A DNA stretch of 64,000 bases from Nitrospira sp. (lineage in GTDB: Bacteria > Nitrospirota > Nitrospiria > Nitrospirales > Nitrospiraceae), in assembly GCA_030123625.1 (NCBI GenBank), contig CP126121.1, positions 1,590,179 to 1,654,178 on the forward strand, written 5' to 3'. Position numbers and translations under genes: made by a program. This document shows, piece after piece, positions 55,031 to 61,875 of this stretch. Numbering within the stretch: the first letter of the stretch is position 1; every line of letters begins with the position of its first letter. Under the pieces are notes generated by a model. It did no database searches, was not told the origin of the DNA, and saw only the letters and a program-made list of their open reading frames with translations.

Positions 55031-55480
55031 ATGTATTCCCCCTGGGGAACGAAGCGCTCGCACAGATCAAAGCCACGCATTCCTAAACCGAAGGTCCACT
55101 GGGATGTGCTGGGACTCCAAGACCCGGCCGAGACCTCATCCACACCATCAATCGATGATATTCGTCGCCAAATCATCTCTGCCTCAGGCGCTGGCCTAAG
55201 TCCTGAGACACTCGCTCGCGCGCAGACCAAAGGCGCGTCCCGTCACTCAGGTCCCCAGGCAGCGGTACCCACTCGAAAGCGCGGGACCTCCATAGTGGTC
55301 ATGGCGTCACGATCCGTATCGGAAGGAGGACATTATCGCAGGACCAGGAAAAACCACCAACGGCAAACGCGATCGCGAACGCGCCCGGCAACAGATGCAG
55401 CGAGAGAGGAGGCGCGACGCGCCCAACGCCTATCGAACAAACGGACGCGGGGGCCTGAGGTCAGAAGGAGAAGACCCTGA
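55031..55480 (+). CDS. Hypothetical protein, possibly frameshifted
   Basis: ATG 55031 follows GGAGAAACG. The first 90 residues (MYSPWGTKRSHRSKPRIPKP, SIDDIRRQIISASGAGLSP) look like protein. The last 50 are almost pure Arg/Thr/Gln. The -1 frame over the same bases reads DPYRKEDIIAGPGKTTNGKR and RERARQQMQRERRRDA, ending at TGA near 55516, and has the better codon pattern. A frameshift near 55310 is likely. Confidence 0.35.
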   Translation: MYSPWGTKRSHRSKPRIPKPKVHWDVLGLQDPAETSSTPSIDDIRRQIISASGAGLSPETLARAQTKGASRHSGPQAAVPTRKRGTSIVVMASRSVSEGGHYRRTRKNHQRQTRSRTRPATDAAREEARRAQRLSNKRTRGPEVRRRRP

Positions 55481-55859
55481 TCTTGCTGGGTACGTTGGGG
55501 GTGTAATCCCAACATGATAATGTCCGGTTTGGCCAAAGTAGAAATGTCCTCTTCGTGGATAGACTGGCCGCTCTCACAAGGAGGGCGGGGATGGTCGCAT
55601 CAGCACAATCATGGGCACAGCCGGACTTGTTGTCTTACACTTTGTCAGTCGGCGGTCAACGGAGATAATTGCAAAGATCGCTGTGTCTCCTCTGCGCGGC
55701 ACCTTCATCAGCGTCTGAATCGTAAATAGTGCATTCCCTCTGGGCAATTGTTTATGATCACATAGTCGCGTCACTTCTCTGCTCTTCCGTCACATGCTTA
55801 ACCAGCCATTCAACAGGGTGCGATCCAATCACTCATCCTGTCGCTGTTGGGCCGACTTC
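55481..55859. other. About 380 bases without a gene
   Basis: No supported frame. The stretch near 55520-55555 resembles an insertion-sequence end from memory, without a partner end in sight. Confidence 0.3.
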
Positions 55860-56255
55860 TTATTTATTTGTTCGGCAAATCTCGACGGTTACTTCGACTT
55901 GACCATCCTTCGGACTCACCATCAACAACATTCCCTTATGCTCCGCAACTCTCTTAAACCGTATGGCATACCCCTCCTCGTATTGACGTTTCTCGATCGT
56001 TGTCTCGCCGCTTTTGCGATCATATGAACTTTCGAGGACAAATCCCTCCACGGTCTGCGTGCCATTCGCCCGCGCGTTGCTCGTGACAAGCCAGGAACGA
56101 TTCTCTGGGTCAAGCATCCTGCGCGCGGTCTCCAGGCCGGCGCATAGTCTCACGCCTTTCGACACCACGACATATTCCCCTTTATCCACAAATTGAGCAA
56201 AGCCGGACAAGGGAAATCCAAGAACGATTGCAAGAACGAGAAGGTATCTAGACAC
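55860..56255 (-). CDS. Exported hypothetical protein, 131 residues
   Basis: GTG 56255 is preceded by GAAGGAGG at 6 nt and starts a signal peptide (VSRYLLVLAIVLGFPLSGFA, cut after GFA). The mature protein begins QFVDKGEYVVVSKGVRLCAG and has two Cys, near each end (RLCAG, EICRT), that could pair. No family recognised. Its start overlaps the end of the upstream gene by 8 bases. Confidence 0.6.
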   Translation of the reverse strand: MSRYLLVLAIVLGFPLSGFAQFVDKGEYVVVSKGVRLCAGLETARRMLDPENRSWLVTSNARANGTQTVEGFVLESSYDRKSGETTIEKRQYEEGYAIRFKRVAEHKGMLLMVSPKDGQVEVTVEICRTNK

Positions 56256-56544
56256 GTGAGCCTCCTTCGCTAGATCGTGGAACCATTGCGCCAGACCGCC
56301 TAAATTCAAGGAACTGAATACACCCGCGCTGCAAATATGTCCGCTCGTGCATAGAAGGACCAATGTATTTACGCTGCATATCCAAGTCGAGCATGAATCC
56401 CGAGAAAATCTCCTTTCGCTTCTGCAAATCTTTCCGCATAGCATGGTTATCGGTGTGACCGATTTCTGTCCCGAGGTCCGAGATTGCTCCCTTAGCCGCC
56501 CATAACAATACTTCGTGCTCCTGTGCTTCCAGCATCAGATGCAT
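56248..56544 (-). CDS. Hypothetical helical protein, 98 residues
   Basis: GGAGGAAGAG precedes ATG 56544. The protein is mostly helical and charged: MHLMLEAQEHEVLLWAAKGA, ISDLGTEIGHTDNHAMRKDL. It resembles short soluble proteins of unknown role I associate with Nitrospira and other bacteria. The last 25 residues look random and may result from a shifted end. Overlaps the next gene. Confidence 0.5.
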   Translation of the reverse strand: MHLMLEAQEHEVLLWAAKGAISDLGTEIGHTDNHAMRKDLQKRKEIFSGFMLDLDMQRKYIGPSMHERTYLQRGCIQFLEFRRSGAMVPRSSEGGSRV

Positions 56545-56670
56545 AGGCTCTTCCTCCATCTCCACCCCGTCGCGCGCTACCATCCCATGAGCGGCAAAGC
56601 CTGAGAGATCCCCTGCTTTTTCAGCCCTTGACAAGAAAACTTCAGCATGATCACAGCACCTCGATATGCG

Positions 56671-56781
56671 TTAATTGGTGAATAGGAGAATCACGAGCAG
56701 GGCAATGACCCACGCCATCGCATAGGCGAGCAAGAAGAGTTCCGCGGTCTTCTCACGCCAAACATCACGCCATAAGCTCAT
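56671..56781 (-). CDS. Single-helix small membrane protein, 36 residues
   Basis: ATG 56781, preceded by GGTAGGTAG, encodes MSLWRDVWREKTAELFLLAY followed by AMAWVIALLVILLFTN. A charged amphipathic N-terminus leads into one membrane helix. The composition and ribosome site favour a real gene despite the size. Located directly downstream of the Fe-S carrier pseudogene, on the same strand. Confidence 0.55.
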   Translation of the reverse strand: MSLWRDVWREKTAELFLLAYAMAWVIALLVILLFTN

Positions 56782-56807
56782 AACTACCTACCGGTGTGAA
56801 TGCCGCC

Positions 56808-57126
56808 TTATGCACTGAACAAACCGCCGCACCCACACGTGCCCTTGGCGCTCGGGTTCTACATGACAAACCCTGAACCCTGTATGTGCTCCACATAATC
56901 CCTTCCGTCCCGATCAGCAATGGAGCGCTCTGCGAATCCATGATGATTTTGACGGCACCCTGTTCAACGATCGTATCATCTTCTTGCATCGAGGACTCCA
57001 GTGACATCCCGTACTGAAATCCATGACATCCCCCATCTTTGACAAATACTCGAAGCCCAACCGTCTCCTTGTCCTCTTGCATCAGCTCGCGGATCTTCTC
57101 TGTAGCTTGCTGCTGATTGTAATCAC
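56808..57126 (-). pseudogene. erpA: A-type Fe-S cluster carrier (IscA/ErpA/HesB) with three lesions
   Basis: GGGGAGGAACTAAC precedes GTG 57126 (VITI). A frameshift after four or five codons leads to QATEKIRELMQEDKETVGLR and VFVKDGGCHGFQYGMSLES, then IIMDSQSAPLL. A second shift near 56880 is needed for DYVEHIQGSGFVM. A TAG stands where Lys or Asn is expected, and NPSAKGTCGCGG follows, ending LFSA. All three cluster Cys (GGCHG, CGC) survive in the remains. So a once complete carrier is now a pseudogene. Confidence 0.85.
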
Positions 57127-57214
57127 GTTAGTTCCTCCCCTATTCGCACATGTTGTGCCGGGCACTATCTCTCCACTTCATGCCTGTCAACCACTTGACC
57201 GCAATAGACTTCCA

Positions 57215-57427
57215 CTACGCATGACCTTTCCCAGACCTACCCATAGGCGATCCGGGAAGGCGTGCACGATTCCGTATCGGTTCGCTCCGCCTCGCTTGGT
57301 TAGCCTCGATCCCTGGGTCCGTCGTCGCACCACAGAGGAGGCAACGCCAACCAGATACGGGAATTGTCATATGCATGTCTCTCATTTCAATGGCAATCAA
57401 CAATCCTTGGCAACGTAAACAGCGCAT
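57215..57427 (-). CDS. Small zinc-ribbon-like protein, 70 residues
   Basis: GAGAGGAGGGCCTC before ATG 57427 is a very strong ribosome site. MRCLRCQGLLIAIEMRDMHM and WRCLLCGATTDPGIEANQ give two CXXC knuckles; a basic tail follows. It is a paralog in style and N-terminal sequence of the protein at 13535-13723. Function unknown. Confidence 0.65.
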   Translation of the reverse strand: MRCLRCQGLLIAIEMRDMHMTIPVSGWRCLLCGATTDPGIEANQARRSEPIRNRARLPGSPMGRSGKGHA

Positions 57428-57948
57428 GAGGCCCTCCTCTCAACGTCCTATTCCCATCAGACATCATGGAAGAACCGAAACGTTTAAAACCCAAGCCGCC
57501 ACTCACATCGTTACAAAGCCTAACCCGTCCGGGGTTTCCATCATGCTGACCGCCTTGTCACTCAGGACACTGTCCAAGAATGACCATCGGATTGGTAGCC
57601 TCTGTCTGCTTGTTGCGACCGCACTATTCACCATTACTCCTTCTGTCTTGTTCGATAACTGTCCTCCCCCAGGTGTAAATTCCAGCCATTGACGAACATC
57701 TCTCTGGGTTATGGACGTTCGTCCGCCCGCGCCAGCGAGTCTAATTAACCTGTCAAGACCGTGTATCCCTCTCCTCCTCTGAGATCGAGGCCCAGATCGT
57801 GATGCCCCACAAAAGCGCTACCATCGTCAACAAACTATAGATTTGATATATCTTAATCACCTCGCATTTGATCAATTCGAGTTTGATCGTTTAGTTTGTT
57901 CATTCATCACAGCATCACATCATGGGCTGATCTCACCCGACAACCATT
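57428..57948. other. About 520 bases without a supported gene
   Basis: A plus-strand frame (57375-57692) overlaps the zinc-ribbon gene and has no ribosome site or motif. An AT-rich patch at 57835-57900 could hold a promoter for neighbours. Nothing further seen. Confidence 0.35.
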
Positions 57949-58270
57949 TCAAAATTTCGGTGCCGACCGGATCGCTTTCCTCGTCTCCTCCTCACCAATA
58001 CAGCTGTGTTTGGCCAACATGTGTTGCCCGACACTGGCCAACTCCGGAATTCTGGCCATACATGCCTTGAGTGTATCTTCGGCTGCTCCTGCGGCCTTTT
58101 CAGCCACGTCCCCCTTTGGAACAGCCCGCTCTTCTATTGGTGGGATGATCATGGCTCCTTCCACGTGCGGATCTGCTGCTTGAGCGACTGGGGGTTGCGC
58201 ATTTCGAGAGGGCCGCGAAGAGCAGCACCATCCAAAATTCGGCTGTCCCTTTAGTAGTAGTGGTTATCAT
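57949..58270 (-). pseudogene. Small secreted protein gene with one frameshift
   Basis: TGAGGAGG stands 7 nt before ATG 58270. The start encodes a charged N-terminus and hydrophobic FWMVLLFAALS. A one-base shift near 58195-58210 joins it to AQPPVAQAADPHVEGAMIIP, completing a signal peptide with cut at AQA. The rest is VPKGDVAEKAAGAAEDTLKA, CMARIPELASVGQHMLAKHS and CIGEEETRKAIRSAPKF. Two Cys may pair. The ribosome site, export signal and single lesion suggest a recently lost, or phase-shifted, gene. Preceded by repeat element copy A. Confidence 0.65.
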
Positions 58271-58296
58271 CGTGATTCCTCCTCATATCATGATCG

Positions 58297-58314
58297 GTAC
58301 CCATTTTCGGGTAC
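58297..58314 (-). promoter_or_regulatory. Inverted repeat GTACCC-N6-GGGTAC
   Basis: Perfect 6+6 inverted repeat with a 6-base centre (ATTTTC), 27 bases upstream of the start codon at 58270. Possible operator or leader hairpin; no protein can be named. Confidence 0.4.
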
Positions 58315-58379
58315 TCAGGCGCCGGGGGAGTGGCACCAACTTCACTACCTCATATGCATCGCTGGACTAGCTGATAGTC

Positions 58380-58523
58380 GTACGTCGAAGAACGGACAGA
58401 GAGACTGAGGAATCAGACGCGCGGGAATGGGGAGAAAAATGCGCGAGAGATAGGACAGTCGACGCAAACTTAATACGTCATAGGTTCACCCTGATCGCAT
58501 TCGCCTCAAGAGTCAAGCGCTAT
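58380..58523 (-). repeat. Island leader element, copy A
   Basis: Minus-strand reading: TAGCGCTTGACTC at the 5' end, AGGGTGAAC 17 bases later, then a GACGTATTAAG block, CTCTCGCGC, and GATTCCTCAGTC 115 bases from TTGACTC. Shares these blocks in the same order and spacing with copies at 59805-59936 and 60010-60150. The element ends about 110 bp before the gene starting at 58270. Confidence 0.75.
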
Positions 58524-58584
58524 TAATGATAGGTATGGACAATCGAGGCTGTTGAGCGTACAGCCACAGGTCTACCATTCAATC

Positions 58585-58641
58585 CACATCATGTCGCCGG
58601 GTCCGGAGGGCCCACCGCCGACGCTTTGTGAGAAGGCGGTG
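58585..58641 (+). repeat. Short leader repeat, copy 1, over a ribosome site
   Basis: About 84 percent identical over 55 bases to 61179-61234, with the shared core CCGCCGACRCTTTGTGAGAA. CACCGCC (58613-58619) can pair with GGCGGTG (58635-58641), a 7-bp stem 10 nt before the GTG at 58652. Confidence 0.75.
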
Positions 58642-58651
58642 ATCCTTGGGA

Positions 58652-58783
58652 GTGTTTCCATTTTCTTTTCAGAATTCCGTCCAATGGTTTGTTCAGAATC
58701 CGCTCGCGACTGCCACCTTACTGTACATGACGGCTGTCATTAGCATCCTGGTCTATACCTATTTCGAGCTTCGACATCAGTAA
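58652..58783 (+). CDS. Single-helix small membrane protein, 43 residues
   Basis: GTG 58652 starts MFPFSFQNSVQWFVQNPLAT and continues ATLLYMTAVISILVYTYFEL, a membrane helix with a short charged tail (RHQ). It lies directly behind leader repeat copy 1, the same relation as the 61242 gene to copy 2, which supports it being expressed. Function unknown. Confidence 0.5.
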   Translation: MFPFSFQNSVQWFVQNPLATATLLYMTAVISILVYTYFELRHQ

Positions 58784-58824
58784 TCGTCTGGCGATCTGAT
58801 GATCGCGTGTGGAATTAAGAGAGG

Positions 58825-59094
58825 GTGAGCTTGAGTCAACGTGTGGTGTATGTCGGTGGCCTCCCAGACAGCACGTCTGATTGCGGACTCCGGGATCTCT
58901 TCGAAACCTATGGCACTGTAGCCCGGGCCAATGTTGTCCAATACAAACATAGTGGGAAATCTGCCGGCTATGGATTTGTCGAATTCATGTCGGGCGAGCA
59001 AGCCTTGCGCGCAGTTTCAGCCCTGGAAGGCACACTTTTTCAGGGCAACTGTTTGCGACTCTTCGTCATGCTCTCTGTCTCCACTCAGGCCTAA
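58825..59094 (+). CDS. RRM-domain RNA-binding protein
   Basis: 89 residues, a single RNA-recognition motif: RNP2 VVYVGGL (7-13) and RNP1 KSAGYGFVEF (45-54), with LRDLFETYGTVARANVV between. Similar one-domain RRM proteins occur in cyanobacteria and other bacteria and are often stress- or cold-induced. One RNP1 aromatic (F51) and the RNP2 Tyr are kept. Starts at GTG 58825 or TTG 58831, the latter with AGAGGGTGA before it. Within the accessory island. Confidence 0.85.
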   Translation: MSLSQRVVYVGGLPDSTSDCGLRDLFETYGTVARANVVQYKHSGKSAGYGFVEFMSGEQALRAVSALEGTLFQGNCLRLFVMLSVSTQA

Positions 59095-59129
59095 GGTCTA
59101 CCGAACCAGAACCGAAAGGAAGCCCATTT

Positions 59130-59426
59130 ATGGGTCGCAGCAACTTAGATCGACTTTTGACCTTTCCCGATGGATCACATCTTGTGATCAGCACGCAACA
59201 TTCAGTTGAAGGAGAGTTTTCCTGCGTCTTGTACAGCGCAATCGTCGGGAACGATGACCGCATCGCGTTTAAGGTTGTCTCGCATGATATTGCAGCCTCG
59301 AGCTGTATGAAGGCGCAAGAGTCCGCCTATGAGTATGCCCTCCGGTGCTATTCTCGTGCGGGAGTCGTCCTAAAAAAACCGCCGTACTTAATCTGGCATG
59401 GGCCGCGCTCGTCAGAGATGCTGTGA
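59130..59426 (+). CDS. Hypothetical protein, 98 residues
   Basis: GAAAGGAAG precedes ATG 59130. MGRSNLDRLLTFPDGSHLVI, SCVLYSAIVGNDDRIAFKVV, YALRCYSRAGVVLKKPPYL. A soluble, balanced composition without known motif. It follows the RRM gene by 35 nt and may share its transcript. Confidence 0.6.
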   Translation: MGRSNLDRLLTFPDGSHLVISTQHSVEGEFSCVLYSAIVGNDDRIAFKVVSHDIAASSCMKAQESAYEYALRCYSRAGVVLKKPPYLIWHGPRSSEML

Positions 59427-59563
59427 GTTAAACCTCGTATATAAGTAGCAGCTCCTTCCGCGTTCGCCGAATGACTACGGATTTACACCGCTGAGGGATT
59501 TTCCTGATACCCTATGTAACTTCCCGACCAATGACAGTAGCGGCGGCAGGCCCATATCACCAC

Positions 59564-59713
59564 TTAATCTTTACGAAGCTCACCGTACCGTTTTTGGAGG
59601 ACAGCGTCGAATGTGCCTAGATCCCCTTTGATCTCAATGAGGTCCTCGCCGCTGATACCCGCCCACTTTGCCTTGAGCTGTTCCGAGAATTGTCCGAACT
59701 GCTCCTGATTCAT
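59564..59713 (-). CDS. CsbD-like stress protein, 49 residues
   Basis: AAGGA stands 7 nt before ATG 59713. MNQEQFGQFSEQLKAKWAGI, SGEDLIEIKGDLGTFDAVLQ, KRYGELRKD. This matches the CsbD family pattern (an aromatic/Trp helix, then DLxxIxGD and an RYG end), small proteins induced by general stress in Bacillus and elsewhere, of unknown mechanism. Shorter than the ~60-residue norm. Preceded by leader element copy B. Confidence 0.75.
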   Translation of the reverse strand: MNQEQFGQFSEQLKAKWAGISGEDLIEIKGDLGTFDAVLQKRYGELRKD

Positions 59714-59804
59714 ACGGAGTCCTTAGTAAGATGTAAGGTCTCCGCTCCTCTGTGCAAAGACACGTGACGCCTTGGCAGAGAGGCCCTAACAGAGACTCAG
59801 GCGT

Positions 59805-59936
59805 AGAAGCGACGAAGACTGAAGGATCAGATGCGCAAAGACGATATGAAAGGAACGGCGCGAGAGAAGGAAAGTCAGCGAGCTCAATACGTCCAGATTC
59901 ACTTTGACCCTATTCATTACCGGAGTCAAGCGATGT
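59805..59936 (-). repeat. Island leader element, copy B
   Basis: Minus-strand reading: CGCTTGACTC, AAAGTGAAT after a 17-base gap, GACGTATTGAG, CTCTCGCGC, then GATCCTTCAGTC about 115 bases from TTGACTC. Begins about 90 bp upstream of the csbD-like start. Confidence 0.75.
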
Positions 59937-60009
59937 TAAGAGAAAAAAGGAATTTGGCGCCTCCTCTCTAAGAGTGCCTATCGAACGTGCCTGTCATCGC
60001 GATCCATAT

Positions 60010-60150
60010 TATAGCGCTTGACTCTCATGCCCATTGCGCGCAGGGTGCTCCTATTGAGTGTGAAGCTTCGGTGACTGTCTCATCTTTTACGCTTCCTGCT
60101 TCTTCTCAGCGTGGCCGATTCCTCAGTCCCCGCCTTCCTAAGAGTCATCT
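60010..60150 (+). repeat. Island leader element, copy C
   Basis: Plus-strand reading: TATAGCGCTTGACTC, AGGGTGCTC after a 17-base gap, TATTGAG, GACTGTCTCATC, then GATTCCTCAGTC about 115 bases from TTGACTC. Ends about 110 bp before ATG 60262. Confidence 0.75.
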
Positions 60151-60261
60151 CTGCGCAAGGAGAAGGATGTAGGGAGGAGGCTGATCGATCCAAGAATAAA
60201 TGGTTGCAGTTCATAGGCGAACTACATAACTAGTCAGGACAATTAGCCAACACTGGCATGC

Positions 60262-60480
60262 ATGAACTCGGAGGAAACTGTCATAAATATGGCAAGCGTC
60301 AAAAACGATATGGAGATAAAGTAAGAATTGCCATACGGATTGGCTGACGAAGATCAGCACGCAATTGCCGACATCGCAGCCGTGAACAAGCAACTGTCTA
60401 CTGACGTCCCGGCAGAAGGAATACGCACGGTGGGGTGGATTAGGGACAAATACCCTGACCTTACACAATTTGGCAGGTGA
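60262..60480 (+). pseudogene. Small protein gene interrupted by one TAA
   Basis: ATG 60262 opens MNSEETVINMASVKNDMEIK, then TAA at 60322-60324, then the frame continues LPYGLADEDQHAIADIAAVN, KQLSTDVPAEGIRTVGWI and RDKYPDLTQFGR to TGA 60478. The downstream part could start at TTG 60328. Sequence on both sides of the stop looks coding. Family not recognised. Lies behind leader element copy C. Confidence 0.5.
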
Positions 60481-60528
60481 GATGCTCATGGCTCTGGAAT
60501 TACTGACCACTCACACTCCCGGCGTGCC

Positions 60529-60828
60529 GTGGTCAATGATAGTGGTGAGTTCACTGGATTCATCAGCAAGGTTGATGTCCTTCTGGCATTGAAAGCTAGC
60601 GAGGATCTTTCCAAGCCGACCACCAAAGATTTCATGGTTTCTCAGCACATTTCCGTCACGGTCGAGACCACGATCGAAGAAGCGGTGAAGATAATGGAGG
60701 GAATGCGCCTGCATAATGTTTCTGTGCGGAAGGATGGCAAAGTAGCCTATCCCTTGATGCGGCACGATTGGTATTGGGACTTCGGGCGAGTATTGAGAAC
60801 AGTCATGCCTGGAAAGTTGCTGCGATGA
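60529..60828 (+). CDS. CBS-domain protein, shortened
   Basis: 99 residues with VNDSGEFTGFISKVDVLLAL (end of a first CBS motif), KDFMVSQHISVTVETTIEEA and VKIMEGMRLHNVSVRKDGKV (second CBS motif). The first half of CBS1 is missing at the N-terminus; upstream bases in this frame still read GSGITDHSHSRRAV, then hit a stop. CBS pairs bind adenine nucleotides. The last 20 residues look off-pattern. Probably a truncated or degrading gene. Confidence 0.6.
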   Translation: MVNDSGEFTGFISKVDVLLALKASEDLSKPTTKDFMVSQHISVTVETTIEEAVKIMEGMRLHNVSVRKDGKVAYPLMRHDWYWDFGRVLRTVMPGKLLR

Positions 60829-60856
60829 GTTCCCGTTACAAGATCGTGAATTGTGG

Positions 60857-61054
60857 ATGAATCCAGAAGCAACCGGCGAATTAGTTATAACGGCGGTCAT
60901 CGGGATGATATATTTCTTCCCGACGATAATGGCCTATCAGCGTGACCATGTGCAGAGGTCGTCCATTCTCGCTCTCAATCTGTTTCTTGGATGGACCGTG
61001 ATCGGCTGGGTCGGTGCGCTGGTCTGGACAATGTACAAACCGGCGAAGACCTGA
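60857..61054 (+). CDS. Superinfection-immunity-like membrane protein
   Basis: 65 residues with two membrane helices: LVITAVIGMIYFFPTIMAYQ and LALNLFLGWTVIGWVGALVW, the middle reading RDHVQRSSI. This matches the small T4 Imm-like superinfection immunity family, whose members sit in the inner membrane and block phage DNA entry; bacterial copies are common and mostly untested. ATG 60857 or TTG 60851. Located in the integrase-marked island, fitting a defence or prophage origin. Confidence 0.75.
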   Translation: MNPEATGELVITAVIGMIYFFPTIMAYQRDHVQRSSILALNLFLGWTVIGWVGALVWTMYKPAKT

Positions 61055-61178
61055 CGTGTGACGTCGCTGACCGACATCCGTGATCTGCTACTGGATGAGG
61101 GGCCTTGCACGGATGATGTCCGAACTAGGATTTACGCAGGATTTACTTTGCTGTAAATTACGAGGTCTTTAATCAACC

Positions 61179-61234
61179 CACATTCTGCCGTCGAGTCGGG
61201 AGGGCCAACCGCCGACACTTTGTGAGAAAGGCGA
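61179..61234 (+). repeat. Short leader repeat, copy 2, over a ribosome site
   Basis: Pairs with 58585-58641. GAGAAAGGCG is the ribosome site of the 61242 gene; CGCC upstream can pair with its GGCG. The stem is shorter than in copy 1. Confidence 0.75.
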
Positions 61235-61241
61235 TTCCCTT

Positions 61242-61430
61242 ATGTCGGCATCAATGAGTCCATTCTTTCCGGTACGCAATGAAATCCAGGGGCTCATCAG
61301 TTCCTGCGAAACGCTTCTTTCCTCTTCGGTGCTCCTTAAGCATGCACCGCTGTCTCTTCAAGAGCGAAAAATCGTTCTCTATTACTCAGAGCAACTGAAA
61401 GCCTACCTCCGCGCATCGGGAATCCACTGA
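61242..61430 (+). CDS. Hypothetical helical protein, 62 residues
   Basis: MSASMSPFFPVRNEIQGLIS, SCETLLSSSVLLKHAPLSLQ, ERKIVLYYSEQLKAYLRASG. Helical, soluble, no known motif. AAAGGCGA is 8 nt upstream. It is the second gene behind the short leader repeat. Confidence 0.55.
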   Translation: MSASMSPFFPVRNEIQGLISSCETLLSSSVLLKHAPLSLQERKIVLYYSEQLKAYLRASGIH

Positions 61431-61545
61431 GTGGTGGTGCAGGAAATGCAGGAAGCGTCGAGTGGTCCTCCAATCTATGCTCTTCGTACAGCAGGATGAG
61501 TCTAAGAGCGGCTTGCAAACACGCCTACAACAGAGGGAACGGGTG

Positions 61546-61733
61546 ATGGACAACATCGTTCAGGTAAACAAAGATCTTTACCTCAATATCGCAGAGACGG
61601 TGAAAATTGAGTCGCACGGGAAGAACTACCGCATCTCCATCCGCAACAGCACGGGACGCTCACCGAGTCTTATTGCCATCCTGAGGCGCCGGGGTACAAC
61701 AAACTGAAGGTACTCCTCACGAAAACCAAATAA
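61546..61733 (+). pseudogene. Small protein gene with one-base deletion near its end
   Basis: ATG 61546: MDNIVQVNKDLYLNIAETVK, IESHGKNYRISIRNSTG. The frame then reads random Arg-rich sequence. A one-base shift at about 61653 gives TLTESYCHPEAPGYNKLKVL and LTKTK to TAA 61731, clearly the original end. Function unknown. Confidence 0.6.
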
Positions 61734-61875
61734 GAGCGTCCCTAGAGCGCAAGGAAGCAACAACGGACACGCTGCCGGCACTCTCGCTAGAGGATTCTCA
61801 TCTTCCGTCCATCGAATGCCTCCTCCATTCTTCGTAGCTTAGGACAACGGTAGGCGACTGATTATGGGTCACTAA

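Noticed and set aside
55514..55560. Possible insertion-sequence end
   Set aside because: Resemblance is from memory only and no matching second end or transposase was found.
57375..57692. 105-codon plus-strand frame
   Set aside because: Overlaps the well-supported zinc-ribbon gene antisense and lacks a ribosome site.
60211..60510. 99-codon minus-strand frame
   Set aside because: Antisense to the interrupted gene at 60262-60480, whose sequence looks more coding and which follows leader element C.
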